Below, piece by piece: positions 8,611 through 18,023 of a stretch of 64,000 bases of DNA. The translations under genes and the position numbers were made by a program. The stretch lies in contig NZ_JAGGRL010000002.1 in assembly GCF_018612915.1 (NCBI RefSeq), forward strand, positions 124,001 to 188,000. Reading direction: 5' to 3'. Source of the DNA: Stenotrophomonas sp. ISL-67. Its GTDB lineage: Bacteria; Pseudomonadota; Gammaproteobacteria; Xanthomonadales; Xanthomonadaceae. The notes below the pieces were generated by a model. That model ran no database searches, was not told where the DNA came from, and saw nothing but the letters and a program-made list of their open reading frames with translations. How positions within the stretch are numbered: position 1 is the first letter of the stretch; every line of letters starts with the position of its first letter.

Positions 8611-9435
8611 TCAACCCAGGAACAGATCCGGCAACAACGGGCGCGTCGGATCCACCGCATACCCGGACAGATCCGTGATTCCGGCCTGTGCCAGCACCTC
8701 ATCGTCCAGCAGGAACTGTCCGCTGAAACCCGCCGCCTCGCGCGTCAGTACCTCGTGCGCGGCGTCGGCCAGTATCTCCGGGGTGCGGCAGCCACTGACA
8801 TCCATGCCCGGAATCATGTTGATTGCGTCAGTGGCGATCACGGTGCGCGGCCACAGTGCGTTCACCGCCACGCCCTGCGGGCCGAATTCGGCGGCCAGGC
8901 CCAGGGTGACGAAGCTCATGCCCATCTTGGCCAGCGTGTAACCGGTGTGCGGGCCCCACCACTTCGGGTCCAGGCTCGGTGGCGGCGCCAGGGTCAGGAT
9001 GTGCGGATTTGGCGCCTGCAGCAGGTGCGGCAGGCAGGCCTGCGCGCACAGGAAGCTGCCGCGTGAATTGACCTGCTGCATCAGGTCGAAGCGCTTCATC
9101 GGCGTGTCCAGCGTGCCACGCAACCAGATCGCACTGGCGTTGTTGACCAGGATGTCGATGCCACCGAAGGTGTCCACGGTGGCGGCCACCGCCGCATTCA
9201 CCTGGTCTTCTTCGCGGATGTCGCACTTCAGCGCCAGGCCTTGGCCACCGGCGGCGGTAACCGCCTCGGCCGCGCTGTGAATGGTGCCGGGCAGCTTCGG
9301 ATTGGGCACAGCCGACTTCGCCGCGATCGCCACGTTGGCGCCGTCGCGCGCCGCACGCAGCGCGATGGCCAGGCCGATGCCGCGCGAGGCGCCGGTGATG
9401 AATAAGGTCTTCCCTTGCAGACTGGCCACGTCCAT
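8611..9435 (-). CDS. SDR-family oxidoreductase, HSDL2-like
   Basis: The 274-residue short-chain dehydrogenase/reductase has the Rossmann glycine motif TGASRGIGLAIA at about residue 14 and ILVNNASAIWLRGT. The active-site YTLAK sits at about residue 168. The stretch HILTLAPPPSLDPKWWGPHT before the tyrosine is typical of the hydroxysteroid dehydrogenase-like 2 (HSDL2) branch, in which the usual SDR serine position is altered. The NADP preference and substrate are unknown; HSDL2-type proteins are linked to lipid metabolism in eukaryotes. No fatty-acid gene is adjacent. It stands divergent from the next lipoprotein gene. Confidence 0.9.
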   Translation of the reverse strand: MDVASLQGKTLFITGASRGIGLAIALRAARDGANVAIAAKSAVPNPKLPGTIHSAAEAVTAAGGQGLALKCDIREEDQVNAAVAATVDTFGGIDILVNNASAIWLRGTLDTPMKRFDLMQQVNSRGSFLCAQACLPHLLQAPNPHILTLAPPPSLDPKWWGPHTGYTLAKMGMSFVTLGLAAEFGPQGVAVNALWPRTVIATDAINMIPGMDVSGCRTPEILADAAHEVLTREAAGFSGQFLLDDEVLAQAGITDLSGYAVDPTRPLLPDLFLG

Positions 9436-9536
9436 TGCTCCCGCGAATTCATGATGCGCCAGTATGCCGCGCCCACGCGCAATTAACCGCCTCTTTACGA
9501 TAGTGATGTCCCGGTTACTGCTGCGAGGTATTCATC

Positions 9537-10244
9537 ATGCGCCGTTCCCGCTGTTTACTCACCGCCATGGGTGTGCTGCTGTTCGCAACCGCCTGCCAAC
9601 GCGGCGCTGACGAACCCAGCCCCGCCAATCCCGACACAGCCGCTGCGGGTGCTGCCGCTGCCAGCTCCACTGAACAGGCAACCGCAAACGTCACCCTGCG
9701 CTGGAGCAATGCGGTGGTCTGGAGCGGCGACCTCAACAGCTGCCGGCAGGGCGAGACTGCGGCTACCCGCGAGTGCCTGGTCAAGGCGATGCAGGCCGGG
9801 GGCGCGAGTGCCGATGCCGTGACCGCCGCCGAACAGCTGAGCAGCGCCGGCGAACTGGCCTATGTCACCGCGTGGCATGACCAGGATGGCGTCGGCGTGG
9901 CCACGGTGAATTACCCGTTCCGCGCCAACACCAACGAGGGCACCCGCCTGATTGATGCCAGTGGCAAGCGGATCGACGTGGACAACCTGCAGCTGGACGA
10001 CACGTTGCGTGCCGATCCGGGCGTGCAGGCGCTGTTGACCACCGATCCGCAGGCGACCCCGTTCGCGCCCGCACAGGCGGCAGGCAGCGCCCCCTTGGAC
10101 GGCGGCGGCGTTCGCCTGCTGTACCGCACACCGCTGCGCGAGTGCCATGCCTGTGTGGATGTGGGCACCGTGCAGATCGGGTATGACTTTGATGCCAAGC
10201 GCAATTTCATCGCGCAGCAGGCCGTTCCGTCAGCGCTCAAATGA
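9537..10244 (+). CDS. Putative lipoprotein of unknown function
   Basis: The 235-residue protein begins MRRSRCLLTAMGVLLFATAC, a signal peptide ending in a lipobox with Cys20, followed by a low-complexity Ala/Ser/Pro linker (about residues 23-45). The rest is a soluble periplasmic domain with YVTAWHDQDGVGVATVNYPF and a C-terminal RECHACVDVGTVQIGYDFD containing a CxxC. I do not recognise a family. A GAGG sequence precedes the ATG. A SMAG hairpin lies just after the stop, where the gene converges with a kinase gene. Confidence 0.75.
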   Translation: MRRSRCLLTAMGVLLFATACQRGADEPSPANPDTAAAGAAAASSTEQATANVTLRWSNAVVWSGDLNSCRQGETAATRECLVKAMQAGGASADAVTAAEQLSSAGELAYVTAWHDQDGVGVATVNYPFRANTNEGTRLIDASGKRIDVDNLQLDDTLRADPGVQALLTTDPQATPFAPAQAAGSAPLDGGGVRLLYRTPLRECHACVDVGTVQIGYDFDAKRNFIAQQAVPSALK

Positions 10245-10250
10245 GGAGCA

Positions 10251-10272
10251 GCCCCGCAGGGCGGGGATCTAC
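10251..10272 (-). repeat. SMAG-type hairpin, inverted
   Basis: GCCCCGC-AGG-GCGGGGATCTAC reads, on the minus strand, as GTAG followed by a GC-rich hairpin. It lies between the convergent lipoprotein and kinase genes, where it may help end transcripts. Confidence 0.8.
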
Positions 10273-10277
10273 GCCCC

Positions 10278-10940
10278 TCACGGCTTCGGCCCCTGCCCTT
10301 CGTTGTCTTCCCAATGCAGGATCTTCCGGGTAACGAACCGGTACACCGGCTTGCCGGTGCGGAACCACAGGTCGCGCACCCACGAGTGGCGCTTGAGCAA
10401 TCGCTTCTCCACCGGGGTCAGCGACTCGCGGCAGTACATCCGCTTGTGCTTGAGCAGGTGGCGCAGGTCTTCGCGGGCCAGCAGGCGCATCCAGCGCGAG
10501 CGCGGGTTGCCGATCACCGCCAGCTGGAAGTCGATCAGCGCCGGGCTGCCGTCTTCGCGTACCAGCCAGTTGGCTTCCTTGGCCAGGTCGTTGTGGGCGA
10601 TGCCGTGGCGGTGCACCCGCTGAAGCAGCCGGCGTGCCGCGCGGAAGTAGGCCACGTCTCCACGCGGCGGGCGCTGGTACATGGCGTCGCCGGCCATGAA
10701 GCTGCGGTCCAGCCAGCGCCCGTTCCAGGCCAGCAGCGCCGGGGTGTCGGGCATGCCATCCAGGTGCGCCAGCGCGCGCGCTTCGCGCCGGGCCAGCCAC
10801 CAGGCCGGCAGCCGCAGCCACCATGGGGTGGCAAGCAGGTCACGACGGACAAAGCGCCTGCCGCCCTCTTCCATCAACAGGATGCGGCCGAAGCTGTCGG
10901 CCTTCAGGGCTTGGGAGGCGGGTGGTAGCGGACGATTCAT
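10278..10940 (-). CDS. Small RIO1/Kdo-kinase-like protein kinase
   Basis: The 220-residue cytosolic protein carries a minimal kinase core. RRDLLATPWWLRLPAWWLARREARAL covers the N-lobe region. The catalytic loop is VHRHGIAHNDLAKEANWLV (HND with Asp and Asn), and the metal-binding segment is PALIDFQLAV (DFQ in place of DFG). This arrangement is seen in the RIO1-like and KdkA/WaaP lipopolysaccharide kinase groups. The basic C-terminus (KHKRMYCRESL, RKILHWED) could contact membrane or lipid. The ATG at 10949 would add three residues. It is divergent from the DedA-PAP2 gene, which handles lipid phosphates, but the target is unknown. Confidence 0.75.
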   Translation of the reverse strand: MNRPLPPASQALKADSFGRILLMEEGGRRFVRRDLLATPWWLRLPAWWLARREARALAHLDGMPDTPALLAWNGRWLDRSFMAGDAMYQRPPRGDVAYFRAARRLLQRVHRHGIAHNDLAKEANWLVREDGSPALIDFQLAVIGNPRSRWMRLLAREDLRHLLKHKRMYCRESLTPVEKRLLKRHSWVRDLWFRTGKPVYRFVTRKILHWEDNEGQGPKP

Positions 10941-11043
10941 GGCCGCCATTCTAGGCGGCAGATCGCGCGCATTGCCGACAGTTCATGCACTTTGCCTGCC
11001 GCTGGCCGGCAGCCAGTCACTTCGCCCCCTCTATAATCCCCCG

Positions 11044-13035
11044 ATGGACTCGTCATGGATCGATGCCACGCTTGCGTGGATCTCAGCTCACCCGGTGCTT
11101 GCCGGTGCGGTCGTCTTCCTCATCGCCTTCTGCGATGCGGTGATCGTGCTTGGTGCCATCGTGCCCGCCCTGCCGTTGCTGTTCGCGGTGGGCGTGTTCA
11201 TCGGCCTGGGCCAGATATCCGGGCCGTACGCGGTCGCCTGCGCAGCGCTGGGCGCATTCGCCGGTGACGGCATCAGCTACTGGATCGGCCGACGCTGGGG
11301 TGACCGCCTGCGCGGGGTATGGCCGTTCAGCCGCTACCCGCAGCTGCTCGATCGCGGCGAGACGATGTTCCGCCGCAATGCCTTCAAGAGCATCCTGGTG
11401 GCGCGCTACGTCGGCGCCATCCGTCCGTTCGTGCCGGCCATTGCCGGCATGATGAACATGCCGGCAATGCGCTACGTGCAGGCCAGCGGCATCGCCAGCC
11501 TGTCCTGGGCGGTGCTGTTCCTGGCCCCCGGCTGGGTGCTGGGCGAAGCCTACGACGCCGTGGCCGCCGTGGCCGGGCGGCTGGTGACGGTGCTGGCGCT
11601 GGTCGGCCTGGTAATGGGCGTGGTCTGGGCGATCGTGCTGTACGGCTATCGCTGGTCGGCCGCGCGCATGGACAGCTGGCTGGCCAGCCTGCTGCGCTGG
11701 TCGCAGCGCCACCCCACGCTGGGTCGCTATTCGGTCTCGGTGTTCGATCCGCAGCGCCGTGAGTCGGTGCCGCTGGCGATGCTGGCACTGATGCTGCTCC
11801 TGCTGGGCTGGGGCTGGTTCGCATTGTTGATGGCGGTGGTCGCGCACGGCGAACCGCTCAGCCTGGACCTGGCCGTACACCAGGCCATGCTCGCACTGCG
11901 CAACCCGCTGGCCGACTACCCGATGGCCGCGCTTGCCTCGCTGGGTGCCTGGCAGGTGCTGCTGCCGCCCACGCTGGTGACCATGGGCTACCTGATCTGG
12001 CGGCGGCGCTGGATGGCCGCCGCCCATTGGCTGGCGGCGCTGGCGTTCGGCCTGGCCCTGACCCGGCTGCTGGGCGCCACCGTGGACGTGGTGCGCCCGC
12101 CGGATGCGAGCAGCGGCTTCGGTTTCCCATCAGTGTCGGTGACCATGGCCACCATCACCTTCGGCTTCTTCGCGGTGCTGATCGCGCGCGAGCTGCCCGG
12201 GCGAACGCGCGTATGGCCGTACCTGCTGTCGGGCATCATCGTCAGCCTGATCGGCTTTGCGCGGCTGTACCTGGGCGCGCACTGGCTGAGCGACGTGGTG
12301 GGCGGGATGCTGTTCGGCATGTTCTGGCTGCTGGTGCTGGGCATCGCCTACCGCCGCCGCTTCAACCGCTCGTTCTGGGTCAAGCCGGTGTCGTGGTTGT
12401 TCTATGGCACCTTTGCGGTGGCCGCGCTCTGGTATGCGCCCCGCAACATCGGGGTAAAGCTGGAACGCTTCGAGCCAGCCCAGCCGGCGCCGGCCAACGT
12501 CGCCGCGCAGGACTGGTGGGGCAGCCAGTGGCGCACCCTGCCCTCGCGGCGCAATGAATTCGACGATGACCAGCGCTGGCCGCTGGACGTGCAGGTGGCC
12601 GGTCCACTGGCGCCCCTGCGCGAGCGTCTGGAGAGCCAGGGCTGGCGTGTGCAGCCGCAGGCCGGCTGGGAACAGGCGCTGCTGATGCTGGACAAATCGG
12701 CCACGCCGGACGAAGTGCCCGTGCTGCCCGCCACGCTGGACACCCAGGTGGAATCGCTGCTGCTGCTGCGCCCGGGCAACGCGCCCAACGAGATCTTCGC
12801 GCTGCGCCTGTGGCCGGCACCGGCACAGTTGCAGCCCGGCGACCAGCCGTTGTGGCTGGGCAGCGCGCAGACCCTGCACTACCAGCAGCATTTCCACCTG
12901 ATCGGGATGTGGCGGCCGATGCGCGGCATCGATCCATCGTTGAAGGCGGTGCGTGAGGCGTTGGAGGGGTTGCCGCAGCACGTGGACACGCATCCGGACA
13001 CCGGCATGCCGGTGTTGCGCGTCAGGACCTATTGA
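11044..13035 (+). CDS. DedA - PAP2 - LssY_C fusion membrane protein
   Basis: A 663-residue inner-membrane protein has three parts. Residues 1-200 are a DedA/VTT domain (GDGISYWIGRRWG, VARYVGAIRPFVPAIAG). Residues 240-440 are a PAP2 phosphatase-like domain with several helices, and residues 460-663 are a soluble LssY C-terminal domain. The PAP2 motifs are eroded: RPPD, then GFGFPSVSVTMA where PSGH is usual, then ARLYLGAHWLSDVVGG for SR-x5-H-x3-D. The likely role is lipid phosphate transport or turnover. The ATG at 11044 is chosen because coding homology begins there; the frame stays open upstream only by chance. Confidence 0.88.
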   Translation: MDSSWIDATLAWISAHPVLAGAVVFLIAFCDAVIVLGAIVPALPLLFAVGVFIGLGQISGPYAVACAALGAFAGDGISYWIGRRWGDRLRGVWPFSRYPQLLDRGETMFRRNAFKSILVARYVGAIRPFVPAIAGMMNMPAMRYVQASGIASLSWAVLFLAPGWVLGEAYDAVAAVAGRLVTVLALVGLVMGVVWAIVLYGYRWSAARMDSWLASLLRWSQRHPTLGRYSVSVFDPQRRESVPLAMLALMLLLLGWGWFALLMAVVAHGEPLSLDLAVHQAMLALRNPLADYPMAALASLGAWQVLLPPTLVTMGYLIWRRRWMAAAHWLAALAFGLALTRLLGATVDVVRPPDASSGFGFPSVSVTMATITFGFFAVLIARELPGRTRVWPYLLSGIIVSLIGFARLYLGAHWLSDVVGGMLFGMFWLLVLGIAYRRRFNRSFWVKPVSWLFYGTFAVAALWYAPRNIGVKLERFEPAQPAPANVAAQDWWGSQWRTLPSRRNEFDDDQRWPLDVQVAGPLAPLRERLESQGWRVQPQAGWEQALLMLDKSATPDEVPVLPATLDTQVESLLLLRPGNAPNEIFALRLWPAPAQLQPGDQPLWLGSAQTLHYQQHFHLIGMWRPMRGIDPSLKAVREALEGLPQHVDTHPDTGMPVLRVRTY

Positions 13036-13036
13036 G

Positions 13037-13062
13037 GGTCACGACCAACGGTCGTGACCTAC
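13037..13062 (-). repeat. SMAG-type hairpin, inverted
   Basis: GGTCACGACC-AAC-GGTCGTGACC is a perfect 10-bp stem followed by TAC, so the minus strand reads GTAGGTCACGACC. It sits between the stops of two convergent genes and overlaps the last codons of the minus-strand one. Confidence 0.85.
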
Positions 13063-13667
13063 CAGTTTTCGTCGATCGGCGTGGCGTTCGCCGGTATCCA
13101 GCGCAACAGTGCATCCAGGCGCTGGTGCGGGTCGTCGTGCTGCAGCAGCTGCAATCGCTGGGCTTCTTCCAGCGGCAGCAGCTCGGCCAACCGCCAGCCG
13201 ACCCACGCAGCCTGGTCCAGCAGCGCCGGATGACTGGGCGCGTACGCCGTACCCGCCTGCTCGATGATGTGCCCCAGCACGGTGGACAACAGGGCGTGTT
13301 CGGGTCGCAGTTCGTCATCGTGGTCGGGCGTGCCCCATTCCACGTCGGCCATGATCAGCCCGTTGTCGCGTACCCGCGCCTGGCGCACGTGGAAACGGCG
13401 GTGGCCACGCAGGCGCAGCACCAGCACGCCGTCTGCACCCATGTCGAAATCGTCGATGCGCGCTTCCACGCCGTGCGCGGCCGGGGTCGCCGGCGCGCCC
13501 ACCTCGTTGCCGTCCAGGATCAGGCAGACCCCGAAGTGGGTGTCGTTGCGGCTGCACTCGCGCAGCATGTCCAGGTAACGGCGCTCGAACACGCGCAGGC
13601 CCAGCGTGGCACCGGGCAGCAATACCGCATGCAGCGGGAACAACGGCAGGGAAGCGGAATCGGTCAT
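13059..13667 (-). CDS. Lon-type N-terminal substrate-binding domain protein
   Basis: The 202-residue stand-alone protein resembles the N-terminal (LAN) domain of Lon protease but has no AAA or protease part. It begins LPLFPLHAVLLPGATLGLRVFERRYLDMLREC, the family hallmark, with FGVCLILDG and RLRGHRRFHVRQARV following. An upstream ATG at 13679 (MPPAM) is also possible. The frame is open far upstream, inside the porin gene, but that part is not coding. Such proteins are common but their targets are unknown. It lies about 100 nt beyond the porin gene of the catabolic operon and could be read through from it. Confidence 0.85.
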   Translation of the reverse strand: MTDSASLPLFPLHAVLLPGATLGLRVFERRYLDMLRECSRNDTHFGVCLILDGNEVGAPATPAAHGVEARIDDFDMGADGVLVLRLRGHRRFHVRQARVRDNGLIMADVEWGTPDHDDELRPEHALLSTVLGHIIEQAGTAYAPSHPALLDQAAWVGWRLAELLPLEEAQRLQLLQHDDPHQRLDALLRWIPANATPIDENW

Positions 13668-13765
13668 TGCAGGCGGCATGCGCCGCGATCGGGGGAGACT
13701 GCGGGCGATCTTACCGCAGCCGCCGCGAAGGGCGCAGCGCAAGGCGCTGCGCCCCGTGCAGGACG

Positions 13766-15115
13766 TCAGAAGTTGTACTTCACATGGGTATGCAGGCGGT
13801 TCAGGTCGCCCGCCTCGCCATTTTCCAGCCGACGCTGTGCGTGGCTGAGCTCGGCACCCAGGTCCAGCTTCGGGAATGGCGAGTAGATCAGGTTGACGCG
13901 CCACGACTGCGCACGCTCGGTGACCAACGCGCCGGTCCATTGCGCATCGTTGTCCAGCCATGCGCCGGAATAGACCAGGTTGCCACGCAACTTCGGCGAG
14001 AACGCATGCCGCCACGCGACAAAGCCGCCGTAGCCATCCTGCGCATGCAGTGCTCCTTCGGCATCGAGCACGCTGTCGGCACCCAGGGCGAAGCCCAGGT
14101 AGCGGCCGATGCCCTGGCCACCGCTGACCATGTAGCGCAGGTCGTCGTTGCTGCCCAGGTTGAAGCGGCCGGACACGCTGGCGGCCACGCCGGTGTCGGT
14201 GCGACCATCGTAACGAAGATTGCGCAGCATGCCGGCGACGGTGAAGTGGCCCCAATCGCCGCGCTGCAGCCAGCGCGCGGTGACGTCTGGCACGGTGTCG
14301 TCACCACTGTTCAGGCGCGTGCCGTTGCCCTGGTAGGTGGCCAGTGTGGTCTGGGGGTTCTCCAGCGAGAACGACCACGGGCCGCGCGTATAGCGCACCT
14401 GCGCCTGCCGCGAGAACACGGTGCCTTCGGAGGGCCCGGTGAAGTCCACCGTGTCCGGCAGCGCCGCGACATCCTGGAAGTTGGACCAGGTCTGGCCAGC
14501 CAGCCAGTGGTTCCAGCTCACGTACGCCTGGCGCAGGGTAAGCGCGTAGGTGTTGGTGATGACCTCGTTGCCGGCGAAGGCATTGCTGCCGCCGCCGTAC
14601 ATGTCCGCCTCGATGTAGGCCTTGAGCGTGTCGCCGTTGTCGGTGACGGTGTCCGCGCCCAGCCAGAACCGCGAGAACTGCGCATGCACATCGGTATAGC
14701 TGGCGCTGCGGCCATTGCCGTCGGCGGCCACCGGGGTGGCGCCGGGGAAGTAGAACAGGCGCCCTGCCGAGCCGTCGGCAATGGCGCCATCGCTGGTTCG
14801 CGTGGTCATCGCATCGAGCTTGATGAAGCCCCCAAAGGAGAAACGCGTGCCCGGCATCGCCCCGGGCAGGATCGGCGCGGCGGCAGCCGGCGTGCCGGCC
14901 ACAACCGGTGCTGCAGCGGGTGCAGCGACCGCAGCAGCCTGCGCATCACGCTGCTGGTACTGCTGCAGCAGCGCACGCATCTGATGCATCTCGGTCTCCA
15001 GCTCGGCCATGCGCGCTTCCAGCGTGGCGGCATCCACCGCCTGCGCCAGTGCCGTGCACGGCAGTGCCGACAACACCAGCCACAGCGATGCCGTAGCCGC
15101 CACCCTCCTCTTCAT
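13766..15115 (-). CDS. DcaP-like outer-membrane porin
   Basis: The 449-residue exported protein has a signal peptide (MKRRVAATASLWLVLSALPCTALAQA), then a short coiled coil (TLEARMAELETEMHQMRALLQQYQQ, about residues 30-57). A proline/alanine linker and a beta-barrel follow, beginning FSFGGFIKLDAM and ending in the aromatic residue of VKYNF, as outer-membrane barrels do. This plan (coiled coil plus barrel) is that of DcaP-type porins, which admit dicarboxylate or aromatic acids. It is the last gene of the meta-pathway operon, 90 nt after the decarboxylase gene, so it probably brings the substrate through the outer membrane. ATG at 15124 is an alternative start. Confidence 0.85.
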   Translation of the reverse strand: MKRRVAATASLWLVLSALPCTALAQAVDAATLEARMAELETEMHQMRALLQQYQQRDAQAAAVAAPAAAPVVAGTPAAAAPILPGAMPGTRFSFGGFIKLDAMTTRTSDGAIADGSAGRLFYFPGATPVAADGNGRSASYTDVHAQFSRFWLGADTVTDNGDTLKAYIEADMYGGGSNAFAGNEVITNTYALTLRQAYVSWNHWLAGQTWSNFQDVAALPDTVDFTGPSEGTVFSRQAQVRYTRGPWSFSLENPQTTLATYQGNGTRLNSGDDTVPDVTARWLQRGDWGHFTVAGMLRNLRYDGRTDTGVAASVSGRFNLGSNDDLRYMVSGGQGIGRYLGFALGADSVLDAEGALHAQDGYGGFVAWRHAFSPKLRGNLVYSGAWLDNDAQWTGALVTERAQSWRVNLIYSPFPKLDLGAELSHAQRRLENGEAGDLNRLHTHVKYNF

Positions 15116-15205
15116 TGCAACCATGTCTCCCCTCCCAGGGCATAGCGATGCCCGCGCGGCCCAACAAGGCAGGCCGCGTGGCGTTGATGAAAGCGGTTGT
15201 ATTGC

Positions 15206-15994
15206 CTAGATGAAACGCATCGAAACAGTACCGATGCCGTCGGCGCGCACCTGTACGTTGTCACCCGCAGCGACGGCGATGGCGGCGGTGATCGCACCGG
15301 ACAGCACCACCGAGCCGGCGGCCAGCGGTTGCCCGTGCCCAGCCAGCATGTTGACCAGCATCGCCACGGCTGCGGCGGGATCGCCGAGCACGGCGGCACC
15401 GGCGCCGACTTCCGCCACCTGGCCGTTCTTCTCCAGCACCACACCCAGCGTCTGCAGGTCCAGGCTGGATACCTCGGTCGGGCGCGAGCCCAGCACGTAA
15501 CGCGACGCCGAGGTGTTGTCGGCGATGACACTGGGCAGGTCGAAGCGGAAGTTCTCGTAGCGCGAATCGATCAGCTCGATGGCCGGCACCACGTAATCCG
15601 TGGCGGCCAGCACGTCGGCGGCGGTACACCCGGGGCCATGCAGTGCCTCGCGCATCACGAAGGCGATTTCCGCTTCCACCTTGGGATGGATCAGCGCGCG
15701 GGTGTCCACCACCGCGCCGTCGTCGACCGCGTTGTCGCTGCCCAGGAAGCCATAGATCGGGGTATCCACTCCCATCTGCTGCATCTTGGCGTGCGAGGTC
15801 AGGCCCATCTTCATGCCGACGATGCGCACGCCTTCGGCCTGCTTGAGCGAGCAAAGGCGCTGCTGGATGCGATACGCATCGGCAACGTCCAGGCCCGGGT
15901 GATCGTCGGTCAGTTTGTGTACCTCGCGGACCTCCCGTTCGGCGTCGCGCAGCAGCACCGCGCAGTGGTCGAGGGTGGCGTTGTCCAGGCTCAT
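15206..15994 (-). CDS. dmpH: 2-oxo-3-hexenedioate (4-oxalocrotonate) decarboxylase
   Basis: The 262-residue enzyme belongs to the fumarylacetoacetate-hydrolase-like fold shared by the vinylpyruvate hydratases and decarboxylases (DmpH/XylI/NahK). Motifs are [33 protein letters not shown] (metal-binding glutamates) and [12 protein letters not shown]. It decarboxylates 4-oxalocrotonate to 2-hydroxypentadienoate, normally in complex with the hydratase. The paralogous hydratase is encoded two genes upstream, and the two share the same overall pattern. The start overlaps the aldolase stop by 4 nt (ATGA), indicating coupling. Assignment as decarboxylase rather than a second hydratase rests on its similarity and on the presence of the tautomerase. 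Confidence 0.85.
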   Translation of the reverse strand: MSLDNATLDHCAVLLRDAEREVREVHKLTDDHPGLDVADAYRIQQRLCSLKQAEGVRIVGMKMGLTSHAKMQQMGVDTPIYGFLGSDNAVDDGAVVDTRALIHPKVEAEIAFVMREALHGPGCTAADVLAATDYVVPAIELIDSRYENFRFDLPSVIADNTSASRYVLGSRPTEVSSLDLQTLGVVLEKNGQVAEVGAGAAVLGDPAAAVAMLVNMLAGHGQPLAAGSVVLSGAITAAIAVAAGDNVQVRADGIGTVSMRFI

Positions 15995-17031
15995 GCGGTT
16001 TCCTCCGCTGCAGCCGTGTCTCGACGGCGCAGCATGTCCAGGGCGACGTCGACGATCATGTCTTCCTGGCCGCCGACCATCCGGCGCTTGCCCAGTTCGA
16101 CCAGGATGTCGACCGTGTTGATGCCGAAGCGGTGCGCCGCGGCCTCGGCGTGGCGCAGGAAGCTGGAGTAGACCCCGGCATAGCCCAGCGCCAGCGTTTC
16201 TCGATCCACCCGCACCGGGCGATCCTGCAGCGGTCGTACGATGTCATCGGCCGCGTCCATCAGCGCGTACAGATCGCAGCCGTGTTCCCAGCCCAGGCGC
16301 TCAGCGGCGGCAATGAATACTTCCAGCGGTGCGTTGCCGGCACCGGCCCCCATGCCGGCCAGGCTTGCGTCGATGCGGATCGCGCCCGCCTCGGCCGCGA
16401 CGATGGAGTTGGCCACGCCCAGCGACAGGTTGTGGTGGGCGTGGATGCCGATCTCGGTCCGGGGATGCAGGGTTTCGCGCAGCGCGCTTACCCGCTCGCG
16501 CACATCGTTCATGCCCAGCGCGCCGCCAGAGTCCACCACATAAACGCACGAAGCGCCGTAGCTTTCCATCAGGCGGGCCTGCTCGGCCAGGACGGCCGGC
16601 GCGATCATGTGGCTCATCATCAGGAAACCCACTGCGTCCATGCCCAGCGCAGTGGCCGCTTCCAGGTGCTGGCGCGAAATGTCGGCTTCCGTGCAGTGGG
16701 TGGCCACGCGCACGATCCGCGCGCCGGCGGCATGTGCGTTCTTCAGGTCGTGCACCGTACCGATGCCGGGCAGCAGCAGCGTGGCAATACGCGCATGGCT
16801 TACCGATTCGGCAGCGGCGGCGATCCACTCCAGGTAACTGTGCGCGCCGAAGCCGTAGTTGAACGATGCTCCCTGCAGCCCGTCGCCGTGGGCGACCTCG
16901 ATCGAATCCACGCGGGCCTGGTCGAGGGCGGTGGCAATCGCGCGCACCTGGTCCAGGCTGTATTGGTGGCGCACGGCGTGCGAGCCATCGCGCAGGGTGA
17001 CATCGGAGATGTAGAGCTTGGAAACGGTCAT
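15991..17031 (-). CDS. dmpG: 4-hydroxy-2-oxovalerate aldolase
   Basis: The 346-residue enzyme cleaves 4-hydroxy-2-oxovalerate to pyruvate and acetaldehyde. It shows the HMGL-like TIM-barrel signature [19 protein letters not shown], with the catalytic Arg and metal Asp of LRDG, and the metal histidines in [16 protein letters not shown] DmpG-type C-terminal communication domain follows ([15 protein letters not shown] onward), which docks with the acylating dehydrogenase so acetaldehyde can be channelled. The start at 17031 follows GAGGAGACCACC, a strong ribosome site; an upstream in-frame ATG is less likely. The partner gene ends 10 nt upstream. Confidence 0.95.
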   Translation of the reverse strand: MTVSKLYISDVTLRDGSHAVRHQYSLDQVRAIATALDQARVDSIEVAHGDGLQGASFNYGFGAHSYLEWIAAAAESVSHARIATLLLPGIGTVHDLKNAHAAGARIVRVATHCTEADISRQHLEAATALGMDAVGFLMMSHMIAPAVLAEQARLMESYGASCVYVVDSGGALGMNDVRERVSALRETLHPRTEIGIHAHHNLSLGVANSIVAAEAGAIRIDASLAGMGAGAGNAPLEVFIAAAERLGWEHGCDLYALMDAADDIVRPLQDRPVRVDRETLALGYAGVYSSFLRHAEAAAHRFGINTVDILVELGKRRMVGGQEDMIVDVALDMLRRRDTAAAEETA

Positions 17032-17041
17032 GGTGGTCTCC

Positions 17042-17980
17042 TCAGGCGCCAACGCGCGTTGCCAGAACGGCGGCGGCGATGCGCTCGGCAGTGGCCAGCG
17101 CCGCCGAGGTCATGATGTCCAGGTTGCCTGCGTAGGCCGGCAGGTAGTGCGCGGCACCCTCGACCTCCAGGAAGATGGAGGTCTTCAGGCCGGTGGTCGG
17201 GCCGCCGCCCGGCACGTTCACCGGTACCGTGATCGCCTCGAACTGCACGGCCTGTTTGAGCCGGTAACCTGGCACGTAGGCCGCCACGCGTTCGACCATC
17301 TCGTGCACCGCCGCTTCCACCCGCGCGGTATCGACCGCCTCGGAGAGCACGTACACGGTATCGCGCATCAGCAGCGGCGGATCGGCCGGGTTGAGCACGA
17401 TGATCGCCTTGCCCACCGCTGCGCCGCCGACCGTTTCGATAGCGCGCGAAGTGGTTTCGGTGAATTCGTCGATGTTGGCGCGGGTACCAGGGCCAGCCGA
17501 CCGGCTGGCGATGGACGCGACGATCTCGGCGTAGTGGACCTTCGCCACCGACGCCACCGATGCGACTATCGGGATGGTCGCCTGGCCACCACAGGTGACC
17601 ATGTTGACGTTGGGGGCCGACAGGTTGGCGTCGAGGTTGACGGTCGGCACGCAGTACGGACCGATCGCCGCGGGGGTCAGGTCGACCACGCGGATGTCCG
17701 CACGCGCCTTGCGCAGCAGGGCGTCGTTGCGGACATGTGCCGACGCGGAGGTGGCATCGAACACGATGTCGATGTCCTCGAACAACGGCGAGGCGATCAG
17801 CCCTTCCACGCCGGTGGCGATGGTGGGAACGCCGAGCCGCACCGCACGCGCCAGCCCGTCGGATGCCGGGTCGATGCCGACCAGCGCGCCCATTTCCAGG
17901 TGTTGGCCGTGGCGCATTACTTTGATCATCAGGTCGGTACCGATGTTGCCGGGGCCGATGATGGCGACTTTCAGGGTCAT
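17042..17980 (-). CDS. dmpF: Acetaldehyde dehydrogenase (acylating)
   Basis: The 312-residue enzyme oxidises acetaldehyde to acetyl-CoA with NAD+ and CoA. It starts [18 protein letters not shown], a Rossmann glycine motif, and has [15 protein letters not shown], the catalytic Cys in [14 protein letters not shown] and the C-terminal [23 protein letters not shown]. This is the DmpF/MhpF family, which binds the DmpG aldolase. An in-frame ATG at 18046 would overlap the hydratase gene, and the ATG at 17980 with CAGGAG upstream is preferred. It lies between the hydratase and aldolase genes, the order typical of meta-cleavage operons. Confidence 0.96.
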   Translation of the reverse strand: MTLKVAIIGPGNIGTDLMIKVMRHGQHLEMGALVGIDPASDGLARAVRLGVPTIATGVEGLIASPLFEDIDIVFDATSASAHVRNDALLRKARADIRVVDLTPAAIGPYCVPTVNLDANLSAPNVNMVTCGGQATIPIVASVASVAKVHYAEIVASIASRSAGPGTRANIDEFTETTSRAIETVGGAAVGKAIIVLNPADPPLLMRDTVYVLSEAVDTARVEAAVHEMVERVAAYVPGYRLKQAVQFEAITVPVNVPGGGPTTGLKTSIFLEVEGAAHYLPAYAGNLDIMTSAALATAERIAAAVLATRVGA

Positions 17981-18023
17981 ACCGCACTCCTGGTGGAACG
18001 GTGGATTGGAGGAGGAAGCAGGC

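Noticed and set aside
13668-14255. Upstream extension of the Lon-domain protein frame into the porin gene
   Set aside because: The frame is open only because it overlaps the porin gene in another frame; Lon-domain homology begins at 13667.
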